The notes under the pieces were generated by a model. It worked only from the letters and a program-made list of their open reading frames with translations. It did not search any database and was not told where the DNA came from. Shown here piece by piece: positions 13,301 through 25,500 of a DNA stretch of 64,000 nt; the first letter of the stretch is position 1, and each line of letters opens with the position of its first letter. The stretch lies in contig NC_046680.1 of NCBI RefSeq assembly GCF_009870125.1, positions 10,850,001 through 10,914,000 on the forward strand. Direction: 5' to 3'. Source of the DNA: Drosophila pseudoobscura. Its lineage: Eukaryota; Arthropoda; Insecta; Diptera; Drosophilidae. The position numbers were made by a program, and so were the translations under genes.

Positions 13301-15144
13301 TATATTGGTTTATGGGATCAGAAATGTACTCCCACGAGTGCTAAATAATTCTGGGACCCCTGTATACGTGTGTACGGTTTGTGTGCGTGTGTGTGTGTGT
13401 GTGTGTTTGTAACCTGTGCATGTGCTGTCGCTATAATTAAGACCGACGGCAAAGGCGACGCCAGCGTCGACAGCGACAGCGCGTACTAGCCGCCATTTTC
13501 ATTTTACGATAACGGTTTTCACCTAGTTGTTTCCCATTGCGCGAATGCATGCACTCGTATCCTGCCCCCCACCCCCCACTACCACTCTGCGACCATGCGT
13601 CACCACTAATAGAATTTCGGGCTTTATTTTGATGCGTGCCGCTCTTTAATGGGGAAAACATTGGGAGGAATTTTCAAATTCACCGTTTTATGTACCGCTC
13701 TCTTTCTCTGTCAAAATTATCATTTAAATTGCAGAGCGTGTGCACACGCATTACACAATCTCTTGGAATATCCCTCTTCTCCGACGGCCAGGACCAAGCA
13801 TGCCAAAGTGTGCGTCGAAAGTTCATACAAGTTTTAAGGTCATAACCAACAAACAAAAAACGCAGAACAGAGAGAAATATGTAAACTGAATGCATAAATT
13901 TAATGAGAATCGAGCGGTTGGACAGCCCTCGTCATAAGGCGTAATGGGGACAGCGGACAGCTGGCACAGGACAGGCGACAGGAGGCGGTGCGGGGTGTCA
14001 GTGTCAGAGTTTGAGCTGCTGATAAGCATGTCTCTATAGACAGGCGAGTACTCTCAATTATCCGCTAAGTACACTCTGAGACAACGCCAGCTGCTAACTA
14101 AATTCATTTGCCTGAGTGCGACTTCAGGGGGCGGTAAGGGAGGAGGAGGCAGTTACAAAATGTTTTACTGATAACTTTGGAATATATGTATATATACAAT
14201 AGTAAGAGTATCTCCCAGTTTGCAAGACAAAAAACAAACTTCTTTTCCGTATGTTTTCTTGGCCAAAGTGGAAATCTTTACTGCAGAACTTTGATACAAT
14301 TGGGCACTTTTCAGATTAAAAGCAGCTTAAGGGGATTTGATTTGTTCATTGCTTGGTGGATAAAGTTGAAACTGAATCTCTAAGGTTCTAGAACCCTCAA
14401 AGCTCTCTCCGCCACCAAAAAAAAAAACCAATCAACACTTGTAAAGCTGTGGAGCTGATTGGCCGTCAGCGTTGCCTTTCTTGTCCCATCAAAGCTCTTG
14501 CTCCTTCAGTTCGACCACAAAGCGTTCGTCCTTTCTATATAAGTATTTGATGGTCAATTCTCCCCATCGGTTTCCCATAAAATTTGTTCGGGTTGGATGT
14601 TTTCAGAATATACCAGGCCTTTGTTTCACTTGAATGTCTTGTTCCAGAGTGAATGTTAGAAGCCGTAGCTGTTGTTGTTGGCTCCCCAAATAACCCAAAA
14701 GTTGCCCAAACGTGTATCATCACAACAGGTTGAATGGGCCTTCTATTGTAGTGTGTTTCCATCAGAATCGGGGAAGGCAAGTACACGCATGGCGCAAATT
14801 GAATTGTCTGTTTGGCAGAGGAATATGGGATTATGTATCATGAGGACTAGCGGTGGATCGGGGCGGGTAGTTGTGTGTGGCGTATGCGCAATGCCAATTA
14901 AAAACTCAAAGCCGTGCCCCAAAAAGTATGCTTTACATTCGCTGGTATTCCGCTTTGGCTCCGAGCTAATGAATATTGAATCGAATACAAGCTTAATTGT
15001 GATTGAACAAAGCGCACAGCACAATATAATTAATGGTAATTCAGATCATCCGTATACAAACAAACATATGAAAATGCGAGAATATACAAATTTATGTGCA
15101 TTTTTTTACCATTGGCCATTAATGCCATTTCTGATTTATTACAG
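10400..15144. other. Non-coding region with microsatellites
   Basis: No coding sequence can be supported. Present are a TG repeat at 10435-10452, short CT runs at 12485-12510 and 12650-12662, a CA repeat near 12858-12875, a GT repeat near 13386-13408, and a duplicated TATATGTATATATA motif at about 14183. ORFs such as 12299-12727 run through these repeats and are not credible genes. Confidence 0.5.
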
Positions 15145-15826
15145 CTCCTCACCACAGTCCAGCTGGAAAACGGAGAAAGTACCGCAATAACAGCGGCGGG
15201 GCATAATTAACGACAAAAGCGGAAACAAACCAAACAAAACAAATCAGAAAAGAGAAGAGAAGAGAGGGGAAAACGGTAGGAGAACGGTAAAGGGACCAAT
15301 CAAAGCGCAACAAGAGCGTTTGAACGACTAAAATGTTTCCTAAATGGTTTGGCAGCTATGCCAAAATTGTTAACAAAATCAAATAAATGCGACAAGAACA
15401 AAAGGACGAGAGCGAGAGAGAGAGAGCGGGAAGCACCGGAAAAACCGAGCAGTGGGTGGAGCAGGCGGCGACGACAGGTGGCCGGTTGTTGCGCCCCCAG
15501 CCCTACCGCCAACCATCAGAGCGAGCCCTCCGTCGCCGTCTCATTGAATGAATTTCGTGAAAGGGGAGCCGAGCAACATTCCCTCCAGCGATTGCCCAAA
15601 AAACCGAAACTCCCGCACTTTGGGGGCTAGAGCCACCATCCAAATCAGCGGCTGTCAGACAGAAAGTCGCTTTTTATTGATTTTTATAAAGTCGAGCCAG
15701 GAGCTGCAGCAGCAATAGCAGCAGAGAATAATAACGCAAGCCGCAGAAACAACAAAATAAAGAGTCAAACGCAATGTGAATAATTCCCCAGTTGAACAGG
15801 AACGAGCAAGCACGACACTAAAACAG
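15145..15826 (+). other. Possible 5' UTR exon of the fibronectin-III gene
   Basis: The segment is bounded by a good acceptor (TTTATTACAG) and a donor (AACAG|GTAACG). It has the CAG/AAC-rich composition typical of fly 5' leaders, with a GAGA run at about 15412-15426. Direction and position fit an upstream leader of the gene at 16504. No coding is claimed, and the true start of transcription is not identified. The stretch 15827-16503 would be intron plus leader. Confidence 0.25.
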
Positions 15827-16503
15827 GTAACGGCAAGGAACCGTTGGAATATTCCCTAGCTCTCTCGCACTCGCACTCGCAATCGAACTCTCGCCCTGCT
15901 CCTATTGCTCACCTCCCACCATCTGCCAGCTCGCTCACTCTGTCACACTATCGAAACGTTCATCAAATGCGATTCGATGACGCTTCAGCAGAGTCAGAGG
16001 CACAGACAAAGAACGACGGAGACCGAGAACCACCCCAGAGCTCCATAAAATGTGTTATAAAAATATACACGCATAAATACCACTCACTCTCTCTTTGTCT
16101 TGGGAAAAAGGGCATAAATATCAGAACGAGCAAGGCGCTGGTAGAGGAAACAACAGCCAGATGCAAATGTCATTGGCAAAGTCAATTAGAAGAGTAGCCG
16201 GCCACAAACTGAGGATAACTTCAGGCGAAACTAAGCAAGTGTCACACAAGCGTGTCTCTGTGTCTCTCTGTGTGTGTGTGTGCGTGACAAAGCAAGACTG
16301 ATTTTTATGTTTAGTTAGATTATTTTTAAAATAAATCAACTACACTGCAAACCAAAGGCAAGAGAACCGCAGCAACAGCAACAGCAAGCGGAAACCTTAG
16401 CAAAGAGGAAAGCAGGAAGAGCAAGAGGAATCCCCCCACAAAGCAGAAACAAAAGCAACAGCAGAGCCCCAGCGACAGCCACAGAACAGAATCATAAGCA
16501 ACC

Positions 16504-19500
16504 ATGCTTGTACTCATAGCCGTGCTGTTTGTTAATGCCTGCCTGGCAGGTGAGTACAAGAAACATATCTCAAATTTAAGTCAATCCCATGTTTAAGTCT
16601 AAGTTCTGTTTAAGAGTAACACAAGTGTACAAAAATTTAGGGCAATCTTGTAGTGAATTATTCTTTTATTCGTGGGGACAGGTGTAAATGTTACTTACTT
16701 TCATTTGGCATAAACAGGGAGGGACGAAATGGTTCAATGCTCATTGATCGAGCCTCTTTGTGCACTTTCCACTAAGGTGTATTTATATAAGATGACGCAT
16801 TGCCACACAGAAAGCCCTAGAGTAGTAGAGTAGAAAGCCCCTTGCTTGCAACGATCAGGGTTTTTATTTTTTCCACTGCAAGCCATAAAGTAGAAGTTCA
16901 TATTACTCAAGTTTCTCAATAAAAGTTGAGCTTATCTGATTATCCCATTCCTGAGGCACATAAACATAGCTGAGTAGTTGTGGTGCCTCGCATTCACATC
17001 ATTTACAACGATAATCACATAATAACAAGCAATTATTATTGTAATAGGCACCATTCCCGCTACGCCGGAGAACATAACCGTAACCTTTCTGACGCCCACT
17101 GCGGTCCGGGTGTCATGGCAAACGCAAATCGACCTGAAGGCACATCCCATCGAGAAGTACGTCGTGACGTACAAGCCGACGGACGACAGGTAGGTACCAC
17201 TAACAAAGCAAGAACTCAATCTACCCACTTGACTAGGCTAAATAACGCCAGAGTACACTTCAAATGTAACTGACGCGCTGACGGTGCAGGGGCAGAGCCG
17301 AAGAGGCGGCAAGTCAAGTGCATTTATGCAGGGAACAAGTAAAATATGTATTTTGTATGCAATTGACAGGCGGGCCGGGCGGGACAGGCCGCGGAGTGAG
17401 CCGGAGGCGGAGGCGGCAGCGGTCAGTCAAGAGCTGTGTGTGCGTGTGCAAGTGTGTAAGTGTGTTACTTTGCGTGTCTGTGTGTGTGTCTGTGTGGCAT
17501 TTGGCCATGAGCTAAATAACGGCCCAAGTAAACCAACAGAGAAAGAAAAACCAAAGAAAAACAAAATAGGAAAGTTAAGGCCAATTTGACCGCGAATGCA
17601 GGCCAAAAAGAAAAACAAAAGCCGCGTGTACTTGTAGCAAAGTTATTTAAAACAAAAGCCAACAAAGGAACTGACTAGAAGGAGCACCGAAAAGGGGAGT
17701 TAGCCGTAGAGCAAGTACATACATACATACAGTATATATGTATTTAATGTGTGTTTATGTGTAAAGAGTAGAGCGAACATTTCTTTGAGACTTTGTTGCT
17801 GTGTGCCATTTAACTCGCTCTCGTGCTCTCGTGTTCTCAGTCGTACGAATGCAATATTTTCGATGATTTACCGTAATAATTTTGCTCAACTGCAGCTGTC
17901 TTGCCTTCACGCCACTCCTCCCGCATCGCCATCACCATGCACTCATCGCCGCTCTCACACCATCTCTCACACTTGCTGCTCCCTTGCTGATTGCTGTTGC
18001 TGTTGCTGCTTCTCATCGCCTTCGTGGCGCCACACTATGGTCCGAACGACCACTTTTGTTGGCCAAAACCTAATTTTTCAAAGTCAAAACTGAAACCTGG
18101 TTTTGATCGCTCTGCATTAGAAAAAGATCGACCATTAAATCTGCGTACCAGAAATTTCCATAGATGGCGCCACATTCGCAAAATCAGCTGTGCAACCCAA
18201 CTGTTTTTATAGTAAAGCACGTGAAGGGAAAAAGTGGCAAATTAATAACCACTTTAGATATCTCAAAAATTGAAAAACGCCAAGACGTGATTAAATTTTT
18301 TTGATGAATCTTAATCTGTCGGGTTCTTACTACGTGTTTTGAGTTTTTAACTGTCTCTAGTAGTTCTGATGTCTTCGTAATTGAAGGTTAAAGTGAGGCC
18401 TTCAACATGTGCCAACTTGTAATGAAAACTAATTTTTGAAAAGGTGTACAAAGTGAGTCCTACCTAGTCCCACCCTGAAACCTTTTTTGTGTCGTAGATT
18501 AATAAATTCTTTTTGAAATGTATATAGTTAGAAATGCCACTTTTTACCACAATTCTTGGAATTTGCATTAATAGAGCATAACCTCAAATTCGAAAATGCA
18601 GATTTGTTTGCCGAATGGAATTCAGAGAAGGGTAAAATTATCAATTATTTGAAAACGGATCTTAGGGCGACATATCATATGAAATTAATAAAGCTTTTGA
18701 AGATACCAGCAAGAAAATTTGTTACCGTTTGGCAACATACCGGAACAAATGCCGGTAAAATTCAAAGATGTTTGAACGAAAATATGTGGATTGGCCACAA
18801 GCCTTTGTTATAATATCTTTATCTTTATGTCCAAATATGCTAACTAAGTTCGTAAGGCTGTACAGGACCCAGTCGGAAAGCCGGCACATAGCTCACTTAA
18901 CGAGGCGTTAACCTTGCTTCTAGACAAGGATTTCGGCAATAATTTACGGAAACCTTTAAACGATTTTATTTTTATTTAAATCAAAATTTTTTTTAGTCGT
19001 GCAACGACGTTTTCTGAAATAAAATATGCTTAATACTTTTTTTCACTATAACTAAAAATTTAAATATGCATTATTAAAAAAAGGGGCGGTGCCACACCCA
19101 TTTTTTTCCTTAAATCCATTTCTTATTGATTATTTGTATCCAATACAAAAAACTAAATGAAAAAATCTTGTTCCGTTCGGGAGTTATTAATTTTGGCCAA
19201 CAAAAGTGGTCGTTCGGACCATAGTGCGCCAGGAGCACACAGTGAAACAGTTAGAGAGAGAGAGAGAGAGAGAGCGGTGGATTGCCGGAATGGGCTGCAT
19301 ATTTCGACTACAAACTAAGCACTTCCGCTCCGACTAGTGCTCACAGAATGGGAATGCTGGGCTTTAGCACCGTTTGGTGGCTGGCTGGCTGGCTGGCATG
19401 CCGTGTAATAACTTAAGTGCTCGACTTTTTCACTTTTTGACTGCTGCAGTCCGCACAGTCCGCGCAGACCAGTACCCTAGCTGTGTTCTTTTGTTGGTTT

Positions 19501-22500
19501 TCAATTTAACGGCACACATTGCGTGTGTGTGTAAGTGTGCAAGCGTGTTTTTTTTGTCTTTTACTGCCGTCCATTCCAATGCCAACGCATTGATGTTGTT
19601 GTAGTTATTGCCCCACTGCTGTTCTTCCATAAAGTTCACGCCTATGTCAAAAATTGTACTACAAAAACTAGGACTTTATTTCGGCTTCTTGTTCCACTGG
19701 TCATTATTTATAAGTGAGTTTGTTTTTAATTTTTGTGTTTCTTTCGTATCGATTTTTGGTGTATTACCCACTTCCCTCAGTCAGCCAGTCATTATGGTGG
19801 GCCGATCCGGGCCGGGCCGGGCCGTTGCGGTATACTATTCGTTGTTAGTTCTATCTTCCTGCCGTTTTTCGAGTAAATTGTGGCCGTGAATAATGTATGA
19901 TTAGTATGTACACAGACACGTTGACGGTGAGTAGACGGATCCGGGCTCTGGTTTTGGCCCTGGTTCTGGTTCTGGCTCTGGCTCTAGCTCGAGTCGAGTG
20001 GCGCACTAAACTTTTGTCCTAGACATTTTTCCACCACTACACTCGTGCGGCGACTTTTACCTTTCCCCTACACTCGAAGAAATAATCAAGTCGAAAATTA
20101 TACGTTGGAATGTTGTCAGAACTTATTAAGCCATTTCTTTCAGTGTCCCATACATGCTCCAAATTACTAAGTGGTTTTATGAAATTCTTGACGAACAATG
20201 GGTCCTGTGAGAGGCAAAGGTTCGAGTTGAGTTCAATATGTCCAAGCATGTCAAGCACCATCAATAACAATAATAATTAATAACAATTACTGTCCCACCG
20301 AAGGAGGTAATGGGGGGTCTGGGGCAGACAGTTGGAGAACACCAATCAATAAATAGCCCTGTGCCCTAGATTATATTCATTTATCGTTATCAATTCCTTT
20401 AGAGCCAATTTGACATTATTAAAATTGAAATGTCAAGGACCAGGCCCACATAAAAGTGCTTCAGGTACACATACACGTAGCTTTTGTGGCACGTCAAAGC
20501 AGATAAGGCATGTGCGCCTCCCCCCCACTGTCTCTCCGATGACCACATACATTTTTCCAGTATAAGCCATACAAGTCTATGGCAACATGGACAGAATCGG
20601 AGAACATACTATATGTACCTGCCATAAACCTGATTTGTACGTGGTTCCCATAGTCTACGACACGATTACTCGTGTTGCAGACGAAATCCTAAGCCTAATC
20701 CCTGTATCCATTATCTTTCCATAGAAGTTTTTTGTCTTGGGAACGTCCGGGATAAGCAGATATCCTTCATTAGACATTGATGGAACTGTCCCAAGGGGCG
20801 TATGCGGAATTTTCATTGCATTTCGAATTCCATGCAAATAGGAAAAGCCCTCAAAGTCATGTTGTTCTAGGAAAACTCAACTAAAAATTCTGACTAGAGA
20901 GACAGCAGACCCCCGATGTCACCACTCCACCCACAGAAACAGAAGGAACATCCGGCCTAGAGTAAAGTTTGGGAGCGTGCACTTTGTACATCATAAGTTA
21001 TTTAATAAGAACAGAACAGCAATTCTTTTCCCCCACATATCGGAAAGCCACTGTGGAGTTCCAGAAATGGACAGGGATCGGGGCGAACGACTCATTCGAA
21101 TGGGATTCACTGGCCTGTAAACTGATTATTTATTAATAAAACCAGAAAAAATAAATACATATGAAAATTGAAACATAAAAAGAAATTCATACGCGAGTAA
21201 ATATTTTGTGCACCTTTGCGAGTGCTCACAAAACTTGGCCAGAGCCCAAGCCGGCAGTAAAAACGAAATGGCCAACGAGTGAGAGGCGAGGAAGGAAAAG
21301 CTAAGCAAAGAACATCATGAAATTGAGAAAACTCCTTCGTGCTGCTGCTGCTGCTGCTGGAAATTCACGTGCATTTCTAATGCCATTTAAGGACAAGCAA
21401 AGGGTACGGGATCCGCCCAGAACAGAATTGAAGCCATGGCGTGTGCTTAAATTGTGGATAATAAGCGACTTCCACACACAGCGACTGGCGAGCGGAAGGG
21501 GGAGGATTAAACTTGATTTGCCCCAGGCGTCGCCACATGCTGAATTATAGCTGGGAAACTTTAGACAACGCCTGGCCATGTCACATATGGCTGATGTTTG
21601 CATAAAACGGCCCAATTTCCATTTGCCCGGGGGCCTCGAGTCTATTAGCTGTGTGGCAATGTATGCGACACGTGTGCAAAGTCAGTGGAGCCAGCCGCCC
21701 AGAATCTCGAATCAATTATGTGTGTATTTAGCCCCTGGACGGAGGCAATTCATTAATTTATAATGAGCCAACAGTACGGGTTAAGAGATGACTATCTGCT
21801 TAAAATGGCATCAGCCGAATAAGCAGCTTACTCGTACAGAGACATTTTCATCGGCCTGAAGATGGTGCCTTTCTGACTAATGGTCAAACGGATATGGCTA
21901 CGGTCGGATATGGTCGGAACCTCGGCCTCCTTTAGCTTTTGGCACTAGATCGATCTCTAGCTTCAGGATTCCCATTAAATATATTTCCGTACTTAATTGG
22001 TCGGCTGTTGGTGTCCCTTCGGTGTCCTGGCTTTTAACATTAATGTTTACTTGTACGAGTATGGCGATGTTTTTGTTTTGTCTGAAATCGGAACAAGCGA
22101 AATGCGGGCAACTTCTGTTTGGTCTTTAGTTCCTCTGGGTGCCATTGCGATGGAAATGTACTGGTGTTGTATATATGTGTAGGGATACGAGTGTGTGTAA
22201 GCTGCCATCGTATGTATGTACGATATGGAGTATGTATGAATAATGAATCATTTGTCAGACTGTTGTGGTGGCGGCCATAGTAATGGGAGACAAAGCCGAG
22301 GTCTGGCCACTTTTCCAGGCCACGCACTTGCAGGGCGGCGAGTGGAGGGCAGGATAATTTAGAAGGCAGGACACAGCTCGGCTCTGGTGTGTAATGTGAG
22401 CTCTCTCGATTGGCAAAATCTAGGACATGTGGGGTATTCTGTTCTGGCGGAAAGTGACAAAGTGAAATATTGGCCAATGCTGTAATTACGCACACGTACC

Positions 22501-25500
22501 GGCCTCATATATCACGCCTGGTTTCGTTGTAGTTGGTAAATTAGCAGCAAAAAGACACACACGCATACTCGTACAGAATGCACTATCCTACCGCACCGTT
22601 CACCGCCCCGTCCCTTAGTTGCCATTCGAGAGTGGTAATTGAATTAATTTAAGTTACAGGGTTGTACAGGACGTTGCCGGGAGCAGCGAGGCTATCGTTC
22701 TGGATCGGCTATTGCCCAGCACACAGTACTCCCTGGTCGTGACGGCCATCTGGCAGGGCAAGAAGTATCGCAGCCGTGGCCAAATCAAGTTCCGGACCCT
22801 GGGTGAGTATCTTATAGATTCAATCGGCACACAAATAGATAAAAACGGGTTATTTCCGCCTGCAGATCTGCCAAGGAACACCACAGAGCAGGACTTTCCG
22901 CCTGGCATCTTTGGGAACGGCAATGGCAATGCCAGCGGCCGGAACGCAACGGGAAACGGAAGCATATTTGGCGACGATGTGACCTCCACGGCCACCAACA
23001 CACTGACGCACAGCACGACCCGAGAGTTGCCCACTGTAAGATCAGCAAAAGAAAGAGTTTTAGTATATAATCGCATAAAATCGATTTATAAACAGATACG
23101 CGGTGTGGAAATCGGCATTGTGCTGATCGTGCTGATGGTGTGGGCCGGCGCCATAGCTCTGTTCTTCAACCGATGGGGCAAGATCCGGATGCTGCTGCCC
23201 TACCAGCCGGACTACAAGCACGAACAGCTGAAGGTGCCGGGCACGGGGGTGTGCAGCGCCGGCGGCTGCAATGGCCAGCACTCGCATCAGGTACGCATCC
23301 ACGGAATTTCGCCACACCAGACGGGGGCATGGTTGGGGATGGTTGTGTGTACGTTTGGGATTCCCTCGGAGATTCGAGTCGCTCGCGTCTTGTTGTGGAT
23401 TCCATCATATTCGCGAAGAACTTATCTATGTTTCATTTCTGTTATGCTTCATTTTTAGAACCTACACCCCGATTTCTTTGTCAAGGTATTCAAAACTAAC
23501 AAATTCTTCAAACTACTTGCAATATGTATGAACCAAAAATATTTTGCATTTAATTAGCTTTTTTCTATGCATCAAACTCAAGTAAACATTTGACTCTTAT
23601 TGAACTACGTACACCGTTTCCTTTTATCTCGTGCACCCGCCCGCCCGCCCGCCCGCTCCCCAGCAAACAATTCAATTCAACCAGAAAAACTGTTCGTGGA
23701 GTTTGTCTATCCCCTGACCTGACCCTGCCCCTGACCCTGACCCTGATCTCCTACTTTAGAACCTCCTACTCCCAACCACCACCATAATGGAAAACCAAGA
23801 AGATATCCAGCAGACTTTATAGACTGCTGTATAGTGGCCCTTTCCAGATTATTCTTATGATTTGCTTAAAAGGAATGGCACCTGCTACCTGCTAGTTTCG
23901 TATTGATTTTGGCTTTTTTAACCGCAGAGAACTGACCCTAGTCTCAACCCTCATCGATTCCGTGCGACGAAAGAAGGCCGCGAATGCATAATCTTAGCTT
24001 TAGATTCCACTTAGATTCGTTGAGCCCAGGTCGGGTCGCCATAGGCATCCTGCAATACCCAGAGCCCAGAACACTTCAATCTTTGACTCGTCTTATCCAC
24101 ACATTCCCTAGATCTACTACTATACATATTTATTGCATTTAGCGGTTTTGGTTTTGGTTTTGAGCTTTGCTGTTCAGGTTCGAGCTTTCCAATGAAATCA
24201 CTGACAAAACGTTCCTTACTTTCACTTCGCTCTCGCCCGCCCTGCCCTGCCGACACTGCTCGTGCCGCCTGCCGCCTTCTTTTGGTTTTTCTGGGTATTG
24301 GTCTCACGGCAGTGCCTGCCCCGCTGCGAGGGCTGCGGACTGTTCGATCGCTGCTTCCAGTATCCGCGACGGGAGCTGGAGCGCGACTGCGGCTGTCAGT
24401 TCGCCCTGCTGCACAAGGCGGATGTCGAGAGCTAGCAACCAGCGCACCGCGAAGCGGCCTCCTCGGCAGTAAGTGCTGCGGCCAGCCACGGCCATGGCCA
24501 CAATCATGGAACGCCCATCAACACGTATGTCCGGGGACCCAGTGTCGACAATCAGTCGATTGTGGGGGCCAGTGTGCTACAGAATGTGGACAGCCTGGAC
24601 AGCCACACCGCGCCGGAGGAGCCCGATGTCGATGCCGATGCCGATGAGGGGTTGGCCAAGGAGAACGAGCACCAGCATCTGCTGCAACGGGAGAGGGAAA
24701 GGGACCTGCTGTCCGCTCCTCCCCAGCGCATCCTGCCACTGCAGGCGGGAGCCAGCAAACAGCGGAAGTTCGCCCAGCAGCGTAGCATATTGAAGAACTC
24801 GCAGGAGCGGACCTTTGTGGAGGAGAACGATGTACTCGAGGCCAAGAAGCAGCTGATCCTGCGTCGCCGACGCCTCTTAAGCCACTACCGACAGTACGAT
24901 CAGTGGCGCCGGAGACAGTTCAGCTACGATCCCAGCTACTTTCGCCCGCCTCCGGCACTGCCTCGAACGCTGGCATGCGCTGATTACAATGCAGCCGGCT
25001 TCGGCCCAGTCGGCATGGGCCAGAGCATGGGAGCCAGTGGGCCAACCAGCTGTTCGTCCTCCATCAACGCAGGACGACGGCGGCGCCAGTACCGGCGACA
25101 GTACTCTTGTGCCGATCGCAGTCGGGAGGGCTCGCGCGACGTCAGCCGCAGCTCATCCCGCCTGCAGTTGCAGAAGTACCAGAGTATGGTGGCCAGCGAC
25201 ACCATACGCACCGATTCGTCCGTGCTCATCCACAGCAACTACAGCGAGCCGGCCAGCGTAAGTCGTTCCCACACAAACAGCTTGGTGCACGGATTTTGTT
25301 TCGAAATGCAAATTCAAATTCAAATTCAGATTGCAGCAAGAACCGTTTCGCTCGTTTCGATAACGATCTCGATAATTGCACGATCGACTTGCACCCGTGT
25401 GTGTGTTTGCCGTCGCTTTGAGTCAGCGCCAAGCACCAACTGCCACCAATCGCACCTGCAACCAAACACACCAACACACATGCAACACACACAAACACCT

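Noticed and set aside
23714-23752. CCCTGA-like array as an internal telomeric repeat
   Set aside because: Drosophila telomeres are retrotransposon-based, and the array is a short imperfect intronic repeat.
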